Source: Actinokineospora iranica (GTDB lineage: Bacteria > Actinomycetota > Actinomycetes > Mycobacteriales > Pseudonocardiaceae). From it: a DNA stretch of 64,000 nucleotides. The notes beneath the pieces were generated by a model, which worked only from the letters and a program-made list of their open reading frames with translations, did no database searches and was not told the DNA's origin. Made by a program: the position numbers and the translations under genes. Position 1 is the first letter of the stretch, and the number at the start of each line of letters is the position of its first letter. Of the stretch, positions 45,100-54,019 are shown in pieces. The stretch covers positions 124,001-188,000 of the forward strand of contig NZ_FMZZ01000009.1 of NCBI RefSeq assembly GCF_900101685.1. Reading direction: 5' to 3'.

Positions 45100-45429
45100 T
45101 GCTTCGCCTTTCACGCCATGTCCCCGACGGTTCACGCACAGCGGCAGCGGCGTCAAGACAGGTCGCCCGCGCCGGGCTCCACTGCACGGCTGGCGTCACC
45201 ATGCTCCTTGTTTTCCACGTTAGCAATCGTTCACAGCGGTGTCTTCGGTCACGATCCAGTGAAACGATCCAGATTGTGCGGTCGCGCCATTGCGTCACAA
45301 ACGAACACAACATTTCCTCGCTCGGGTGGCACCTGTCACCGTCCGAGCGGTTCCCGTTCACCTGGATTCCCCGTACCGTCAAGCGGTGAGGCCCCCACCA
45401 CACACCCGCGCGGTCTGAGGAGATGCGGC
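45100..45429. other. Divergent promoter region between citrate synthase and pdxH
   Basis: The 330-bp region has no gene of normal size. On the minus strand a TAACGT -10-like box (45217-45222) could serve citrate synthase. On the plus strand TACCGT (45374-45379) precedes a ten-codon leader frame upstream of pdxH. Confidence 0.6.
45386..45418 (+). CDS. Possible ten-residue leader peptide upstream of pdxH
   Basis: A GTG at 45386 has TACCGT exactly six nt upstream, the leaderless start pattern used by many genes here. The frame reads M R P P P H T R A V and ends in TGA at 45416-45418, overlapping the GAGGAG ribosome site (45417-45422) of pdxH. Three consecutive prolines are a known ribosome-slowing motif. 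It may couple or tune pdxH translation; its reality is an inference. Confidence 0.4.
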   Translation: MRPPPHTRAV

Positions 45430-46089
45430 ATGGCTGACGGCGAAATCGCTCTTGACCTTCCGACCATGCGGGTCGCCTACGAGCAAGGCGCGCTGTCGGA
45501 GTACGACCTCGCCGATACCTGGCACGAGCAGTTGCAGCGCTGGCTGGACGAGGCCACGCAGGCGGGCCTGCCCGAGCCGAACGCCATGGTCCTGGCCACC
45601 GCGGGCGCCGACGGGTTCCCGTCCTCGCGAACTGTTCTGGCCAAGGGGCTCGACGCGCGCGGGCTGGTGTTCTTCACCAACTACACCTCGGCGAAGAGCC
45701 ACGACCTGATGGCCACGCGCTACGCGTCGGCGACGTTCCCCTGGTACGGCCTGCACCGCCAGGCGACGGTGCGCGGCACCGTGGAGAAGGTCCGCAGCGC
45801 GGAAACGGCGGAATACTGGGCCAAGCGCCCGCGCGGCTCGCAGCTTGGCGCGTGGGCGTCGCCGCAGTCCATCGTGGTCAGTGGGCGGGCGGCGCTGGAG
45901 TCCGCGCTGGCCAATGTGGAGCGCCGGTTCGCCGACGCGGAGACGGTGCCGGTGCCGCCGCACTGGGGCGGCTGGCGGATTCAGCCGGAGCTGGTGGAGT
46001 TCTGGCAGGGCCGCCGCGACCGGATGCACGACCGGTTGCGCTTCAAGCTCTCCCGGGACGGCTGGAAGGTCGAGCGCCTCGGCCCGTGA
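45430..46089 (+). CDS. pdxH: Pyridoxamine 5'-phosphate oxidase PdxH
   Basis: The 219-residue FMN enzyme oxidises pyridoxine or pyridoxamine 5'-phosphate to pyridoxal 5'-phosphate. Motifs are SSRTVLAKGLDARGLVFFTNYTSAKS (FMN/substrate region), RQATVRGTVEKV, SQLGAWASPQS and the C-terminal WGGWRIQPELVEFWQGR. The ATG at 45430 follows GAGGAG by seven nt. A short leader frame overlaps that site. A PLP-supplying enzyme near the PLP-dependent SerC may be coincidental. An MFS gene follows after 64 nt. Confidence 0.95.
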   Translation: MADGEIALDLPTMRVAYEQGALSEYDLADTWHEQLQRWLDEATQAGLPEPNAMVLATAGADGFPSSRTVLAKGLDARGLVFFTNYTSAKSHDLMATRYASATFPWYGLHRQATVRGTVEKVRSAETAEYWAKRPRGSQLGAWASPQSIVVSGRAALESALANVERRFADAETVPVPPHWGGWRIQPELVEFWQGRRDRMHDRLRFKLSRDGWKVERLGP

Positions 46090-46153
46090 TGCCGTCTCGG
46101 CAGGCGGGAAACCCCAGGCGGACAGGTCGTTAGCGGCCCTAAGCTCGGGTGAT

Positions 46154-47437
46154 GTGAGCACCGACGCGGAAACCCGGGGGCGGCGCGGCCGAGCCCGCAG
46201 GCTGCTCGGCAAGGCCGTCATCGACACCCGCCCGCTGCGGATTCGGGATTTCCGCCGACTGTGGCTGACGACCGCGGTCACCGCCGTGGGCAGCCAGCTC
46301 ACCGCGGTCGCCGTGCCCAAGCAGATTTACGACCTGACCGGGTCCTCCGGTTACGTCGGGCTGACCGGTGCGGTAGGACTGGTGCCGCTGCTCGTCTTCG
46401 GCCTCTGGGGCGGCGCGATCGCCGACGCGTTCGACCGGCGCACGGTGTTGCTGGTCAGCAACCTGGGTGTCGCGGTGGCGTCCGGTTTGCTCTGGTTGCA
46501 GGCGTTCCTCCACTTCGACTCGGTGGCCCTGATCCTGGTGTTGCTGGGCGTGGGGCAGGCGTTTGTCGCGGTGAACATGCCCACCCGCAGCGCCGCCGTG
46601 GCCCGGTTGGTGCCCACCGCGTTGCTGCCGCCCGCGGTGGCGCTGAACTTCACGACGTTGACGTTCGGAATGGTGTTCGGCCCGCTCATGGCGGGCTCGC
46701 TCATCCCGGTGCTCGGACTGTCCACTTTGTACTTGGTGGACACGGTGGCGCTCTTCGGCGCGCTGGCGCTGGTGTCGCTGCTGCCCGCGATCCGGCCGGG
46801 GGAGGGCGCGTCGCGGCGCGCGGGGATCAGCGACATCGCGGACGGATTCCGCTACCTCGCCGTGCGCAAACTGCTGCTGGTCTCGTTCCTGGTCGACATC
46901 ATCGCCATGACCGCCGGAATGCCGCGCGCGCTGTTCCCCGAGATGGCCGAACGCACCTTCGGCGACCCACCCGGCGGCGGAATCGCCCTGGGCTGGCTGT
47001 TCGCGGCGATCCCGATCGGGTCGGCGCTGTTCGGGCTGTTCTCCGGCGCGTTCGCCCGGATCGCCAGGCAGGGCGCGGCGATCACGGTGGCGGTGTGCGC
47101 GTGGGGGCTCGCGGTAGTCGGGTTCGGCCTGTCTAACTCGCTGTGGCTGGCGGTGCTCTTTTTGGCTCTCGGCGGTGGCGCCGACCTGATCAGCGCCGTG
47201 CACCGCGGTTCCATGCTGCAAACCGAGGCGACGGACGAGATGCGCGGGCGGATGCAGGGGGTGTTCACGGTGGTCGTCGCCGGTGGCCCTCGGGTGGCGG
47301 ACGTCCTGCACGGCTGGGGCGGGGCGGCGTTCGGGACCGCGGTGGCCACGACTGTGGGCGGGGTGTTGGTGGTCGTGCTGACGATCGCGGCGGTGGCGGC
47401 TGTGCCGTCGTTCTGGAGGTATCGGCTCGCGGGGTGA
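46154..47437 (+). CDS. MFS transporter, EntS/MFS_3 type
   Basis: The 427-residue, 12-helix transporter begins with an Arg-rich cytoplasmic tail (about 1-35). It has the motif A-like GLWGGAIADAFDRRTVLLV and NMPTRSAAVARLVP, closely resembling EntS-like exporters. The GTG at 46154 lies eight nt after TAAGCT, consistent with leaderless initiation; the frame extends through pdxH antisense without meaning. The substrate is not identifiable. It follows pdxH in the same direction and is perhaps independently transcribed. Confidence 0.87.
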   Translation: MSTDAETRGRRGRARRLLGKAVIDTRPLRIRDFRRLWLTTAVTAVGSQLTAVAVPKQIYDLTGSSGYVGLTGAVGLVPLLVFGLWGGAIADAFDRRTVLLVSNLGVAVASGLLWLQAFLHFDSVALILVLLGVGQAFVAVNMPTRSAAVARLVPTALLPPAVALNFTTLTFGMVFGPLMAGSLIPVLGLSTLYLVDTVALFGALALVSLLPAIRPGEGASRRAGISDIADGFRYLAVRKLLLVSFLVDIIAMTAGMPRALFPEMAERTFGDPPGGGIALGWLFAAIPIGSALFGLFSGAFARIARQGAAITVAVCAWGLAVVGFGLSNSLWLAVLFLALGGGADLISAVHRGSMLQTEATDEMRGRMQGVFTVVVAGGPRVADVLHGWGGAAFGTAVATTVGGVLVVVLTIAAVAAVPSFWRYRLAG

Positions 47438-47564
47438 GTCGGGCGGTGGACTGGTTGACCGCCGCTCCGTCCGGGAGCCGAGCGCTTGGGCGCGAACCAC
47501 CAGGTCACGGGTGCATGATCAGGTTGGATTGTTTCTTGCCGCCGACCCCTGCACACTTCCGATC

Positions 47565-48962
47565 ATGGCGGATCAGACGCGGGGGCCCGCGACCATGGCA
47601 CAGACAGCGGGCGATGAGGGACAACCGGAGCTCAAACGGGTCATCGGGCCCGGGTTGCTGCTGTTGTTCGTCGTCGGCGACATCATCGGAACCGGCGTGT
47701 ACGCGCTCACTGGAACGGTCGCGGGGAAGGTGGGGGGCGCGCTCTGGCTACCCTTCCTGCTGGCTTTCACGGTCGCGTTCCTGACGGCGTTCAGCTACCT
47801 GGAACTCGTCGGGAAGTACCCCAAGGCGGCGGGGGCGGCGCTGTACGCCAACCGTGCCTTCAAAATCCAGTTTCTCACCTTCATGGTGGCCTTCGCGGTG
47901 ATGTCCTCGGGCATCACCTCCGCCGCGTCGGCCGCGCAGGCGTTCGGGAACACCTATCTGCGGAAGCTGATGGGCGACTCGTTGACCATTCCGACCGTGT
48001 ATATCGCGCTCGGGTTCATTCTGCTGCTCGCCGCGGTGAACTTCCGGGGAGTCGCGGAGTCGTTGTGGGCCAACGTGGTGCTCACGTTCATCGAGCTGTC
48101 CGGGTTGCTGATCATCATCGTGGTCGGGTTCTACGCGATCACCAACGGCGAAGGGGAACCCGCGCGGCTGACGCACATCGACACCGTGGGGCAGACTCCG
48201 CTGATCGCGGTCACCTCGGCAACGGCGCTCGCGTTCTTCGCCATGGTCGGGTTCGAGGACTCGGTCAACATGGCGGAAGAGTGCCGCGACCCGGTGCGGA
48301 TCTTCCCGCGCGCCATGCTGCTGGGCATGGGGATCGCCGCGGTGATCTATGTGCTGGTGGCGCTCACCTCCTCGCTTTTGGTGCCCGCCAAGGATTTGTC
48401 CGCGGCGAAGAGCGACGCCCTGCTCAAGGTGCTGGAAGTCGGCGCGCCCGGGTTCCCGCTGTGGGTGTTCGCGCTGATCGGGCTGCTCGCGGTCATCAAC
48501 TCGGCGCTGATCAACATGCTGATGGCCAGCAGGCTCGTCTACGGCATGGCCAACGAGCGGATCATCCCGCGGGCGTTCGGCACCGTGCACCCGTTCCGCC
48601 GCACGCCGTGGGTGTCGATCCTGTTCACCAGCGCGATCGCGATGGTGCTGGTGGCGCTGGTCGACATCAACGCGCTGGGCGGCACGACCTCGCTGCTGCT
48701 GCTGATCGTGTTCACGGTCGTCAACGTCGCCGTTCTGGTGCTGCGCAAGGAAAAGGTGGAGCACAAGCACTTCCGCGCGCCGACCGCGCTGCCGCTGATC
48801 GGCGCCATCGCGTGCGCTTACCTGGCTAGCCCGCTGTCCGGGCGGCCCGCGCGGGAGTACGGGATCGCGGCGATCCTGCTCGGAGTCGGCGTGCTGCTGT
48901 GGGGAGTCAACCGGCTTGTGGTCGGCAAGGTGAAGTTCGACGCGGAAAAGTTGTCCAAGTAG
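47565..48962 (+). CDS. APC-superfamily amino acid permease
   Basis: The 465-residue, 12-helix permease has the unwound first-helix motif VGDIIGTGVYALTG, FFAMVGFEDSVNMAEE in helix 6 and the NSALINMLMASRLVYGMA region typical of APC-family amino acid transporters. The in-frame starts are 47511, 47565 and 47595; the ATG at 47565 is my choice because the preceding segment is not conserved-looking. It is a lone gene, convergent with the arsR-type regulator. The amino acid specificity is unknown. Confidence 0.88.
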   Translation: MADQTRGPATMAQTAGDEGQPELKRVIGPGLLLLFVVGDIIGTGVYALTGTVAGKVGGALWLPFLLAFTVAFLTAFSYLELVGKYPKAAGAALYANRAFKIQFLTFMVAFAVMSSGITSAASAAQAFGNTYLRKLMGDSLTIPTVYIALGFILLLAAVNFRGVAESLWANVVLTFIELSGLLIIIVVGFYAITNGEGEPARLTHIDTVGQTPLIAVTSATALAFFAMVGFEDSVNMAEECRDPVRIFPRAMLLGMGIAAVIYVLVALTSSLLVPAKDLSAAKSDALLKVLEVGAPGFPLWVFALIGLLAVINSALINMLMASRLVYGMANERIIPRAFGTVHPFRRTPWVSILFTSAIAMVLVALVDINALGGTTSLLLLIVFTVVNVAVLVLRKEKVEHKHFRAPTALPLIGAIACAYLASPLSGRPAREYGIAAILLGVGVLLWGVNRLVVGKVKFDAEKLSK

Positions 48963-48966
48963 CGGT

Positions 48967-49320
48967 TCAGTCGTCGTCCGGTAGGCCGCTGGTCTCGTGG
49001 TCGGCGCGGAAGAGGGCTTCGTCGAGAAGCTTGCGCAAATGCGAGCCGCGGGCGCGGTAGAACACGCGCCTGCCCTCCTTCCGCGTCGCCACGAGACCGG
49101 CCAGGCGCAGCTTGGTCAGGTGCTGGCTGGCGCTGGTGGGGCCGACCTCGGCCAGTTCGGCCAGCGTGGTGACGTCGCGTTCACCGCCGTCGCGGAGCGC
49201 CCACAGGATCCTCAACCGGGTGGCGTCCGAAAGCATCGCGAACAGGCCAACAGCCGCATCTACCTGGGCTTTTGTCGGGTCGCCTGTGCTGTCGTGCCCG
49301 GGGGACGAGAGGGAGTGCAC
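48967..49320 (-). CDS. ArsR/SmtB-family metal-sensing repressor
   Basis: The 117-residue winged-helix protein has VGLFAMLSDATRLRILWAL at its start, the recognition region VGPTSASQHLTKLRLAGLV, and a C-terminal helix with DHET. Acidic/His residues there could bind zinc as in CzrA/SmtB. It is divergent from a cation diffusion facilitator whose promoter it most likely represses until metal rises. The GTG at 49320 faces a 45-bp shared promoter. The tandem AGGTAT elements in that gap may be its site. Confidence 0.9.
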   Translation of the reverse strand: MHSLSSPGHDSTGDPTKAQVDAAVGLFAMLSDATRLRILWALRDGGERDVTTLAELAEVGPTSASQHLTKLRLAGLVATRKEGRRVFYRARGSHLRKLLDEALFRADHETSGLPDDD

Positions 49321-49340
49321 GCAACACCTTCACAATCAAC

Positions 49341-49358
49341 TAGGTATGCAGGTATCTT
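49341..49358. promoter_or_regulatory. Shared arsR-CDF promoter with tandem AGGTAT elements
   Basis: TAGGTATGCAGGTATCTT (49341-49358) carries two AGGTAT units 9 bp apart and ends in TATCTT, a -10 hexamer exactly seven nt before the CDF gene ATG. A repressor bound here would control the efflux gene and probably arsR itself. Confidence 0.5.
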
Positions 49359-49365
49359 CGGTGGC

Positions 49366-50343
49366 ATGGCACGCGGACACGGACATGGGCATGGCCACGG
49401 ACATCGCCACTCTGATTCTGCGCTGGAAACCAGCGCGCGGGGAATGCGGGCGCTGTGGATCTCCTTCGGGGTGCTGCTGGTCACCGCTGCCGCGCAGGCG
49501 GTGATTGTGGCACTGTCGGGATCTGTGGCACTGCTCGGTGACACTCTGCACAACGTCGCTGACGCGTTGACGGCTGTGCCGTTGGCGATCGCGTTCGCCC
49601 TCGGTCGGCGGGCGGCTACCCGGCGGTTCACCTATGGGCTGGGGCGGGCAGAAGACTTGGCGGGGCTGGTTGTGGTGGTGCTGATCGCTTTGTCGGCGTG
49701 CGCGGCCGGGTATCAGGCGGTTTCGCGGATCATCGAGCCTCGGGCTGTCGAGCATCTCGCTCTTGTGGCGGTGGCTGGGGCGATCGGGTTTCTCGGGAAC
49801 GAACTGGTGGCCAGGTACCGGATTCGGGTTGGGCGGGAAATCGGGTCGGGCGCGCTGGTGGCTGACGGGTTGCACGCTCGGACGGATGGGTTGACCAGCC
49901 TGGTGGTCGTGCTGGCGGCTGGGGGGACTTGGGCCGGGATTCCCTATGCCGACCCGGTGGTGGGACTGGGGATGACCGTGCTGATCGTTCTGGTGTTGCG
50001 GGCCGCCGCCCGTGAGGTCTTCGGGCGGTTGCTTGACGGGGTTGACCCTGAACTGGTGGACCGGGCCGAGTTGACGCTCGCCGACACGCCTGGGGTGCGG
50101 GGAGTCACCGCTGTCCGGTTGCGGTGGGTGGGGCATCGGTTGTTCGCCGAGTCCACCATTGTCGCTGACGCCGACTCGACGCTTCTGGCGGCGCACACGG
50201 TGGCGGTCGAGGCCGAACACCGCTTGCGGCATTCCTTGCGGCACTTGGCCGAGGTCACCATCCACATCGACCCTGCCCCACACCCGGACCCCGACCACCC
50301 GGCCCACGACCACCATGCCGCGTTGGCCCACCACCTGAGGTAG
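49366..50343 (+). CDS. Cation diffusion facilitator (zinc/metal efflux) with His-rich ends
   Basis: The 325-residue, six-helix CDF transporter starts with a metal-binding-like run (ARGHGHGHGHGHRHSD) and ends with another His/Asp-rich tail (DPDHPAHDHHAALAHH). The transport site shows DTLHNVADAL in helix 2 and DGLHARTDGL in helix 5, both with spaced His and Asp. It exports Zn or related divalent cations. The ATG at 49366 has TATCTT seven nt upstream (leaderless). It is divergent from the ArsR-type repressor and probably induced by metal. Confidence 0.93.
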   Translation: MARGHGHGHGHGHRHSDSALETSARGMRALWISFGVLLVTAAAQAVIVALSGSVALLGDTLHNVADALTAVPLAIAFALGRRAATRRFTYGLGRAEDLAGLVVVVLIALSACAAGYQAVSRIIEPRAVEHLALVAVAGAIGFLGNELVARYRIRVGREIGSGALVADGLHARTDGLTSLVVVLAAGGTWAGIPYADPVVGLGMTVLIVLVLRAAAREVFGRLLDGVDPELVDRAELTLADTPGVRGVTAVRLRWVGHRLFAESTIVADADSTLLAAHTVAVEAEHRLRHSLRHLAEVTIHIDPAPHPDPDHPAHDHHAALAHHLR

Positions 50344-50438
50344 CGGCGCAACCGCTCACGGCGGTTCCTGACCCCAGTCTCACCCGGCTCCGCGGCGGGG
50401 CGCGAGGAAGCGCGGTCCGCTCCGACGCGTCCAGGACG

Positions 50439-51269
50439 TCAGGAGGTGGTGAGGCGGGCTAGTTCGGTGGCGTCGTGGGCGGAGAAGACTGTGACCTCGG
50501 GGGAGTGGGTCTTGACGAGGTCGCGGAGGCGGTTCTGGTTGGTGTGGCGGGCTTGGGCGTTCATCTGGGCCTGGCTCTCGAAGGCGCGCAGAAGTGGGGG
50601 ACAAGACGGGGGTTGATTCATTTCGGTGTGGGTGAAGTAGGCGTCGCCCGCGTGGAGGAGCCAGCCGGTTTCGGTGCGGACGGCGATGCCGGTGTGGCCT
50701 TGGGTGTGGCCTGGTAGGGGGACCAGGAGGAAGTCTTCGGGAAGGCCGGTGAGGGTGCGGACGGCGTTGAAGCCGAACCACTCGTCGCCGCCTTCCTGGG
50801 GGGTGTGGATTTCCCACTTGGGACCGTGTGCCCATTGGGCTGGGCGGTAGCGGTCTCGTTCGGCTCGGGATTTTCGGGTCATGGCGGCTTGGTGTTCTGG
50901 GGCGTAGACGTGGACTCGGGCGTCGGGGAAGTCGGGGAGGCCGCCCGCGTGGTCGAGGTCCAGGTGAGTCAGAATGATGTGGCGGACGTCGGACGGGTCG
51001 TAGCCGAGTGCCGTTATCCGGCTGATGGCGGCATTGTCCGGGTCGGGGATGGGGCGGATCATCTTCGCGAAGAGCGGGGGCAGGGAGCCCGGTGGGTTCG
51101 CGAGGTCGGACAGGCCGAAACCGGTGTCCACCAACACCAAACCGTCTTCCGACTCGATCAGCAGGACGTGGCAGACGAATTCCGCGGATCGGAAGACGCC
51201 GGGTTTTCCGTCGAGCAGGCGGCCGCCGGGTGGGCGCATGGGGCCGCAGTCCAGGTGGGTCACGCGCAT
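50439..51269 (-). CDS. MBL-fold metallo-hydrolase, quorum-quenching-lactonase-like
   Basis: The 276-residue enzyme has the metallo-beta-lactamase signature THLDLDHAGG (HxxxDH type), LPGHTQGHTGI and LLHAGDAYF. The family includes N-acyl homoserine lactonases and related hydrolases. The ATG at 51269 overlaps the end of a TetR-type regulator by 10 bp, so it is the regulator's probable target and translationally coupled to it. The long open frame upstream is antisense noise. The natural substrate is not known. The 95-bp gap to the CDF gene holds a weak hairpin only. Confidence 0.88.
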   Translation of the reverse strand: MRVTHLDCGPMRPPGGRLLDGKPGVFRSAEFVCHVLLIESEDGLVLVDTGFGLSDLANPPGSLPPLFAKMIRPIPDPDNAAISRITALGYDPSDVRHIILTHLDLDHAGGLPDFPDARVHVYAPEHQAAMTRKSRAERDRYRPAQWAHGPKWEIHTPQEGGDEWFGFNAVRTLTGLPEDFLLVPLPGHTQGHTGIAVRTETGWLLHAGDAYFTHTEMNQPPSCPPLLRAFESQAQMNAQARHTNQNRLRDLVKTHSPEVTVFSAHDATELARLTTS

Positions 51270-51835
51270 GTCCTCTGTCCCTTCAGCAAGTGCGCCAGCA
51301 TGGCGCCGACGGCGTGCAACGGCGCGGTGTCGCGCTGGTTGCGGGCCAGGAGTTGGGCGCCCTCGATGGCGGCGATGAGCGTGGTGGCCAGGTGATCCGC
51401 TTCGGTGAAACCGTGCTGGGTCAACTGGTCTCGGATGACGGTGTGCCATGAGGCGAACATGTCGGCGCAGGCGGCGCGTAGCCCCTCCACGTCGTTGGCG
51501 GCTTGGGCGAGTGTCCCAACTGGACAGCCGTTGCGGTAGTCGGAAGCGGCGAGGTGTTCCGCCATCGACTCGGTGATGGTGATGACGCCGGTGGGCAGGT
51601 CTGGGGCATCGGCGAGGATGGCCTCGATCCAGGACCGCAGTTCTCCACCGACGAGTTCGACCGCCTCCGACGCCAATTGCTCTTTGCCGCCGGGGAAGTG
51701 GAAGTACAGGGAGCCTTTGGGCAGGTCGCCCTCGGTCAGCACCTGGTTCACCCCGGTGCCGTGGTAGCCCTGCGCCCGGAACAGGTGCGCGGCGGTGCGC
51801 AGGGTGCGCTCTCTGGTGTCCGTTCTCCGTGCCAT
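51260..51835 (-). CDS. TetR family regulator, LmrA/YxaF type
   Basis: The 191-residue regulator has a TetR DNA-binding domain (6-52, TRERTLRTAAHLFRAQGYHG, VNQVLTEGDLPKGSLYFHF) and a C-terminal domain matching the LmrA/YxaF group (NGCPVGTLAQAANDVEGLR). The ATG at 51835 has TAGTAT seven nt upstream, so it is leaderless. The promoter holds TAGACCGGTC. It probably represses its own operon with the MBL hydrolase, and possibly the divergent epimerase gene. The ligand is unknown. Confidence 0.9.
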   Translation of the reverse strand: MARRTDTRERTLRTAAHLFRAQGYHGTGVNQVLTEGDLPKGSLYFHFPGGKEQLASEAVELVGGELRSWIEAILADAPDLPTGVITITESMAEHLAASDYRNGCPVGTLAQAANDVEGLRAACADMFASWHTVIRDQLTQHGFTEADHLATTLIAAIEGAQLLARNQRDTAPLHAVGAMLAHLLKGQRTCA

Positions 51836-51842
51836 GCGACCG

Positions 51843-51862
51843 ATACTATGGCGACCGGTCTA
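51843..51862 (-). promoter_or_regulatory. LmrA/YxaF-like operator and promoter
   Basis: On the minus strand TAGACCGGTCGCCATA resembles the LmrA/YxaF box (TAGACCAGTCACTATA as I recall) and contains the 8-bp palindrome GACCGGTC (51853-51860). The TAGTAT -10 hexamer (51843-51848) lies next to it, so binding would block transcription. Confidence 0.55.
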
Positions 51863-51893
51863 GTGAGTGCAAGGCTCCGTACGCTATGCGGAC

Positions 51894-52799
51894 ATGGACA
51901 GCACCAAGCAGGTGGAGATCGGCAAGGGCGGCGCGCGGGCCGTCGTGACCACGCGGGGCGCGACGCTGCGGGGGTTCGCGGTCGACGGGGTGGCTTACCT
52001 GGAGACCTTCGGCGCGGACGAGGCCCCGCCGATGGGGGCGGGCGCGGTGCTCGTCCCGTGGCCGAACCGGGTCGCGGGGGCCGAGTGGGCCTATGGCGGG
52101 AAGACGCTGCGGCTCGCGGTCACCGAACCGGCGCGGGGGAACGCCAGCCACGGGCTGGTGCGGCGGGCCGAGTGGGAGGTCGTGGAGCGGCATGAGTCCG
52201 CGGTGACCTTGGGTGTCAGCGTGGACGGGCAGCCGGGGTGGCCGTTTCCGTTCCGCACCACGATCACCTACGAGCTGGGCGACGGCGGGCTGACGGTCAC
52301 CCACGGGGTGCGCAACCTGGGCGACCGGGTCATGCCGTTCGGCGTCGGGGCGCATCCCTATCCGCGGCCCGGCAACGCCGACGGCGACGACTGCGCGCTG
52401 CGGCTCGCCGCGACCACCCACCTCCCGCTCGACCCGGAGCGGATGGTGCCCACCGGCGGTCCCGTCCCGATCGACGGCTACGACTTCGCGGGCGGGCAGG
52501 CGCTGCGCGGGGTGACGCTCGACGACGCGTTCGGCGGGTGCGAACCCGGGCCGGACGGGCTGGTGCGGCACTCGCTGCGCGGGCCGGGAGGTGGGGTCGA
52601 GGTGTGGGCGGAACCGGTGTTCAAGTGGGTGCAGGTCTACACACCGGACTCGTTCCCCGGCAAGGACAACGGCCGGGCGGTGGCCATCGAGCCGATGACC
52701 TGCCCGCCGGACGCGCTGAACTCCGGCATCGACCTGCTCGATGTCGCCCCAGGCGCAGAATGGCGCGGTTCCTGGGGGGTCACGCCGCTAATGTCCTGA
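51894..52799 (+). CDS. Aldose 1-epimerase family protein
   Basis: The 301-residue cytoplasmic protein has an aldose 1-epimerase (mutarotase) fold with [14 protein letters not shown] (catalytic His), [12 protein letters not shown] and the late [12 protein letters not shown] region containing the catalytic Glu. It interconverts anomers of a hexose or hexose phosphate; the sugar is unknown. The ATG at 51894 lies eight nt after TACGCT, close to the leaderless pattern; the frame runs nine codons further. The downstream amidohydrolase starts 2 nt after its stop. Confidence 0.9.
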   Translation: MDSTKQVEIGKGGARAVVTTRGATLRGFAVDGVAYLETFGADEAPPMGAGAVLVPWPNRVAGAEWAYGGKTLRLAVTEPARGNASHGLVRRAEWEVVERHESAVTLGVSVDGQPGWPFPFRTTITYELGDGGLTVTHGVRNLGDRVMPFGVGAHPYPRPGNADGDDCALRLAATTHLPLDPERMVPTGGPVPIDGYDFAGGQALRGVTLDDAFGGCEPGPDGLVRHSLRGPGGGVEVWAEPVFKWVQVYTPDSFPGKDNGRAVAIEPMTCPPDALNSGIDLLDVAPGAEWRGSWGVTPLMS

Positions 52800-52801
52800 T
52801 C

Positions 52802-54019
52802 ATGACTATCGCGGTGACAGGTGGATACGTCGTTCCGGTCGCGGGCCCGCCGCTGCACGGCGGGACGGTGCTCATCGACAACGGCAAGATCGTCGCGGTC
52901 GGTCCGGCCGCGGACGTGGAGGTGCCCGACGACGCGGAGATCGTCGACGCCTCCGGGTCGTGGGTGCTGCCCGGGTTCGTGGAGGCGCACGGGCACCTCG
53001 GCGTGCACGAGGAAGGCGAGGGCTGGGCGGGCCAGGACACCAACGAGATGACCGACCCGAACACCGCCCGGGTCCGCGCCGTCGACGCCATCAACCCCGA
53101 CGACGAGGGTTTCCGCGACGCGCTCGCGGGCGGTGTCACGACGATCGTGGTCAAACCGGGCTCCGGCAACGTCATCGGCGGACAGACCGTCGCGGTGAAG
53201 GCGTGGGGCCGGACCGTGGACGAGATGCTGCTACGCGAGCCGGTAAGCATGAAAAGCGCTCTCGGCGAGAACCCGAAACGGGTCTACGGCGACAAGAAGA
53301 CCATGCCCTCGACCCGGCTCGGCGTCGCCGCGGTGATCCGGGAGGCGCTTACCAAGGCGCAGGACTACCGGGCGCGCAAGGCGCACGCGGAGACCGAGGG
53401 CAAGCCGTTCGAACGCGACCTCACCAACGAGGCTCTGGTCAAGGTCCTCGACGGCGACCTGCCCTGGTGCCAGCACTCGCACCGGGCCGACGACATCGCC
53501 ACCGCGCTGCGCCTGGCCGACGAGTTCGGCTACCGGCTCGTGCTCAACCACGGCACCGAGGCGCACCTGCTGGCCGACCTCATCGCCGAGCGGGACGTCC
53601 CGGTGGTCATCGGACCGCTGTTCACCAGCCGGGTCAAGGTGGAGGTGCGGCAGCGGACCCTGCGCGGGCCGGGCATCCTCGCCCGCGCGGGAGTGCGGAT
53701 CGCGATCACCACCGACCACCCGGTCGTGCCGATCAACTTCCTCGTCCACCAGGTCACCCTCGCGGTCAAGGAAGGCCTGGACGTGGAGACGGGGCTGCGC
53801 TCCATCACGGTCAACCCGGCGGAGATGCTCGGCCTGGCCGACCGGGTGGGGGCGCTCAAGCCGGGCCTGGACGCCGACCTGGTCATCTGGTCAGGCGACC
53901 CGCTGGACGTGATGAGCCGGGCGATGCGCGTGTTCGTCGACGGCCGCGAGGTCTACCACTACGACGAGAACGCGCGCGCGGGCGTGACCCTCGACCCGTT
54001 CTACCGGGACACGCTTTAG
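52802..54019 (+). CDS. Amidohydrolase family protein (imidazolonepropionase/hydantoinase-like)
   Basis: The 405-residue metal-dependent hydrolase shows [11 protein letters not shown] (HxH motif), [19 protein letters not shown] and TTDHPVVP, which supply the usual histidines and final Asp. The fold begins with a beta-sandwich ([16 protein letters not shown]) and ends with [19 protein letters not shown]. The precise substrate is not evident. Although only 2 nt from the epimerase gene, it has its own leaderless promoter: TAATGT (52789-52794) lies seven nt before the ATG inside the epimerase 3' end. It overlaps the convergent gene by 4 bp. Confidence 0.9.
   Translation: MTIAVTGGYVVPVAGPPLHGGTVLIDNGKIVAVGPAADVEVPDDAEIVDASGSWVLPGFVEAHGHLGVHEEGEGWAGQDTNEMTDPNTARVRAVDAINPDDEGFRDALAGGVTTIVVKPGSGNVIGGQTVAVKAWGRTVDEMLLREPVSMKSALGENPKRVYGDKKTMPSTRLGVAAVIREALTKAQDYRARKAHAETEGKPFERDLTNEALVKVLDGDLPWCQHSHRADDIATALRLADEFGYRLVLNHGTEAHLLADLIAERDVPVVIGPLFTSRVKVEVRQRTLRGPGILARAGVRIAITTDHPVVPINFLVHQVTLAVKEGLDVETGLRSITVNPAEMLGLADRVGALKPGLDADLVIWSGDPLDVMSRAMRVFVDGREVYHYDENARAGVTLDPFYRDTL

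Noticed and set aside
43676-45403. Minus-strand 575-residue frame with a good SD-ATG at 45202
   Set aside because: It is a different frame of the citrate synthase gene. The composition is Arg/Pro-rich, so the SD-ATG is probably accidental.
50344-50438. Terminator between the CDF and MBL genes
   Set aside because: Only a 6-bp AACCGC/GCGGTT stem is present.
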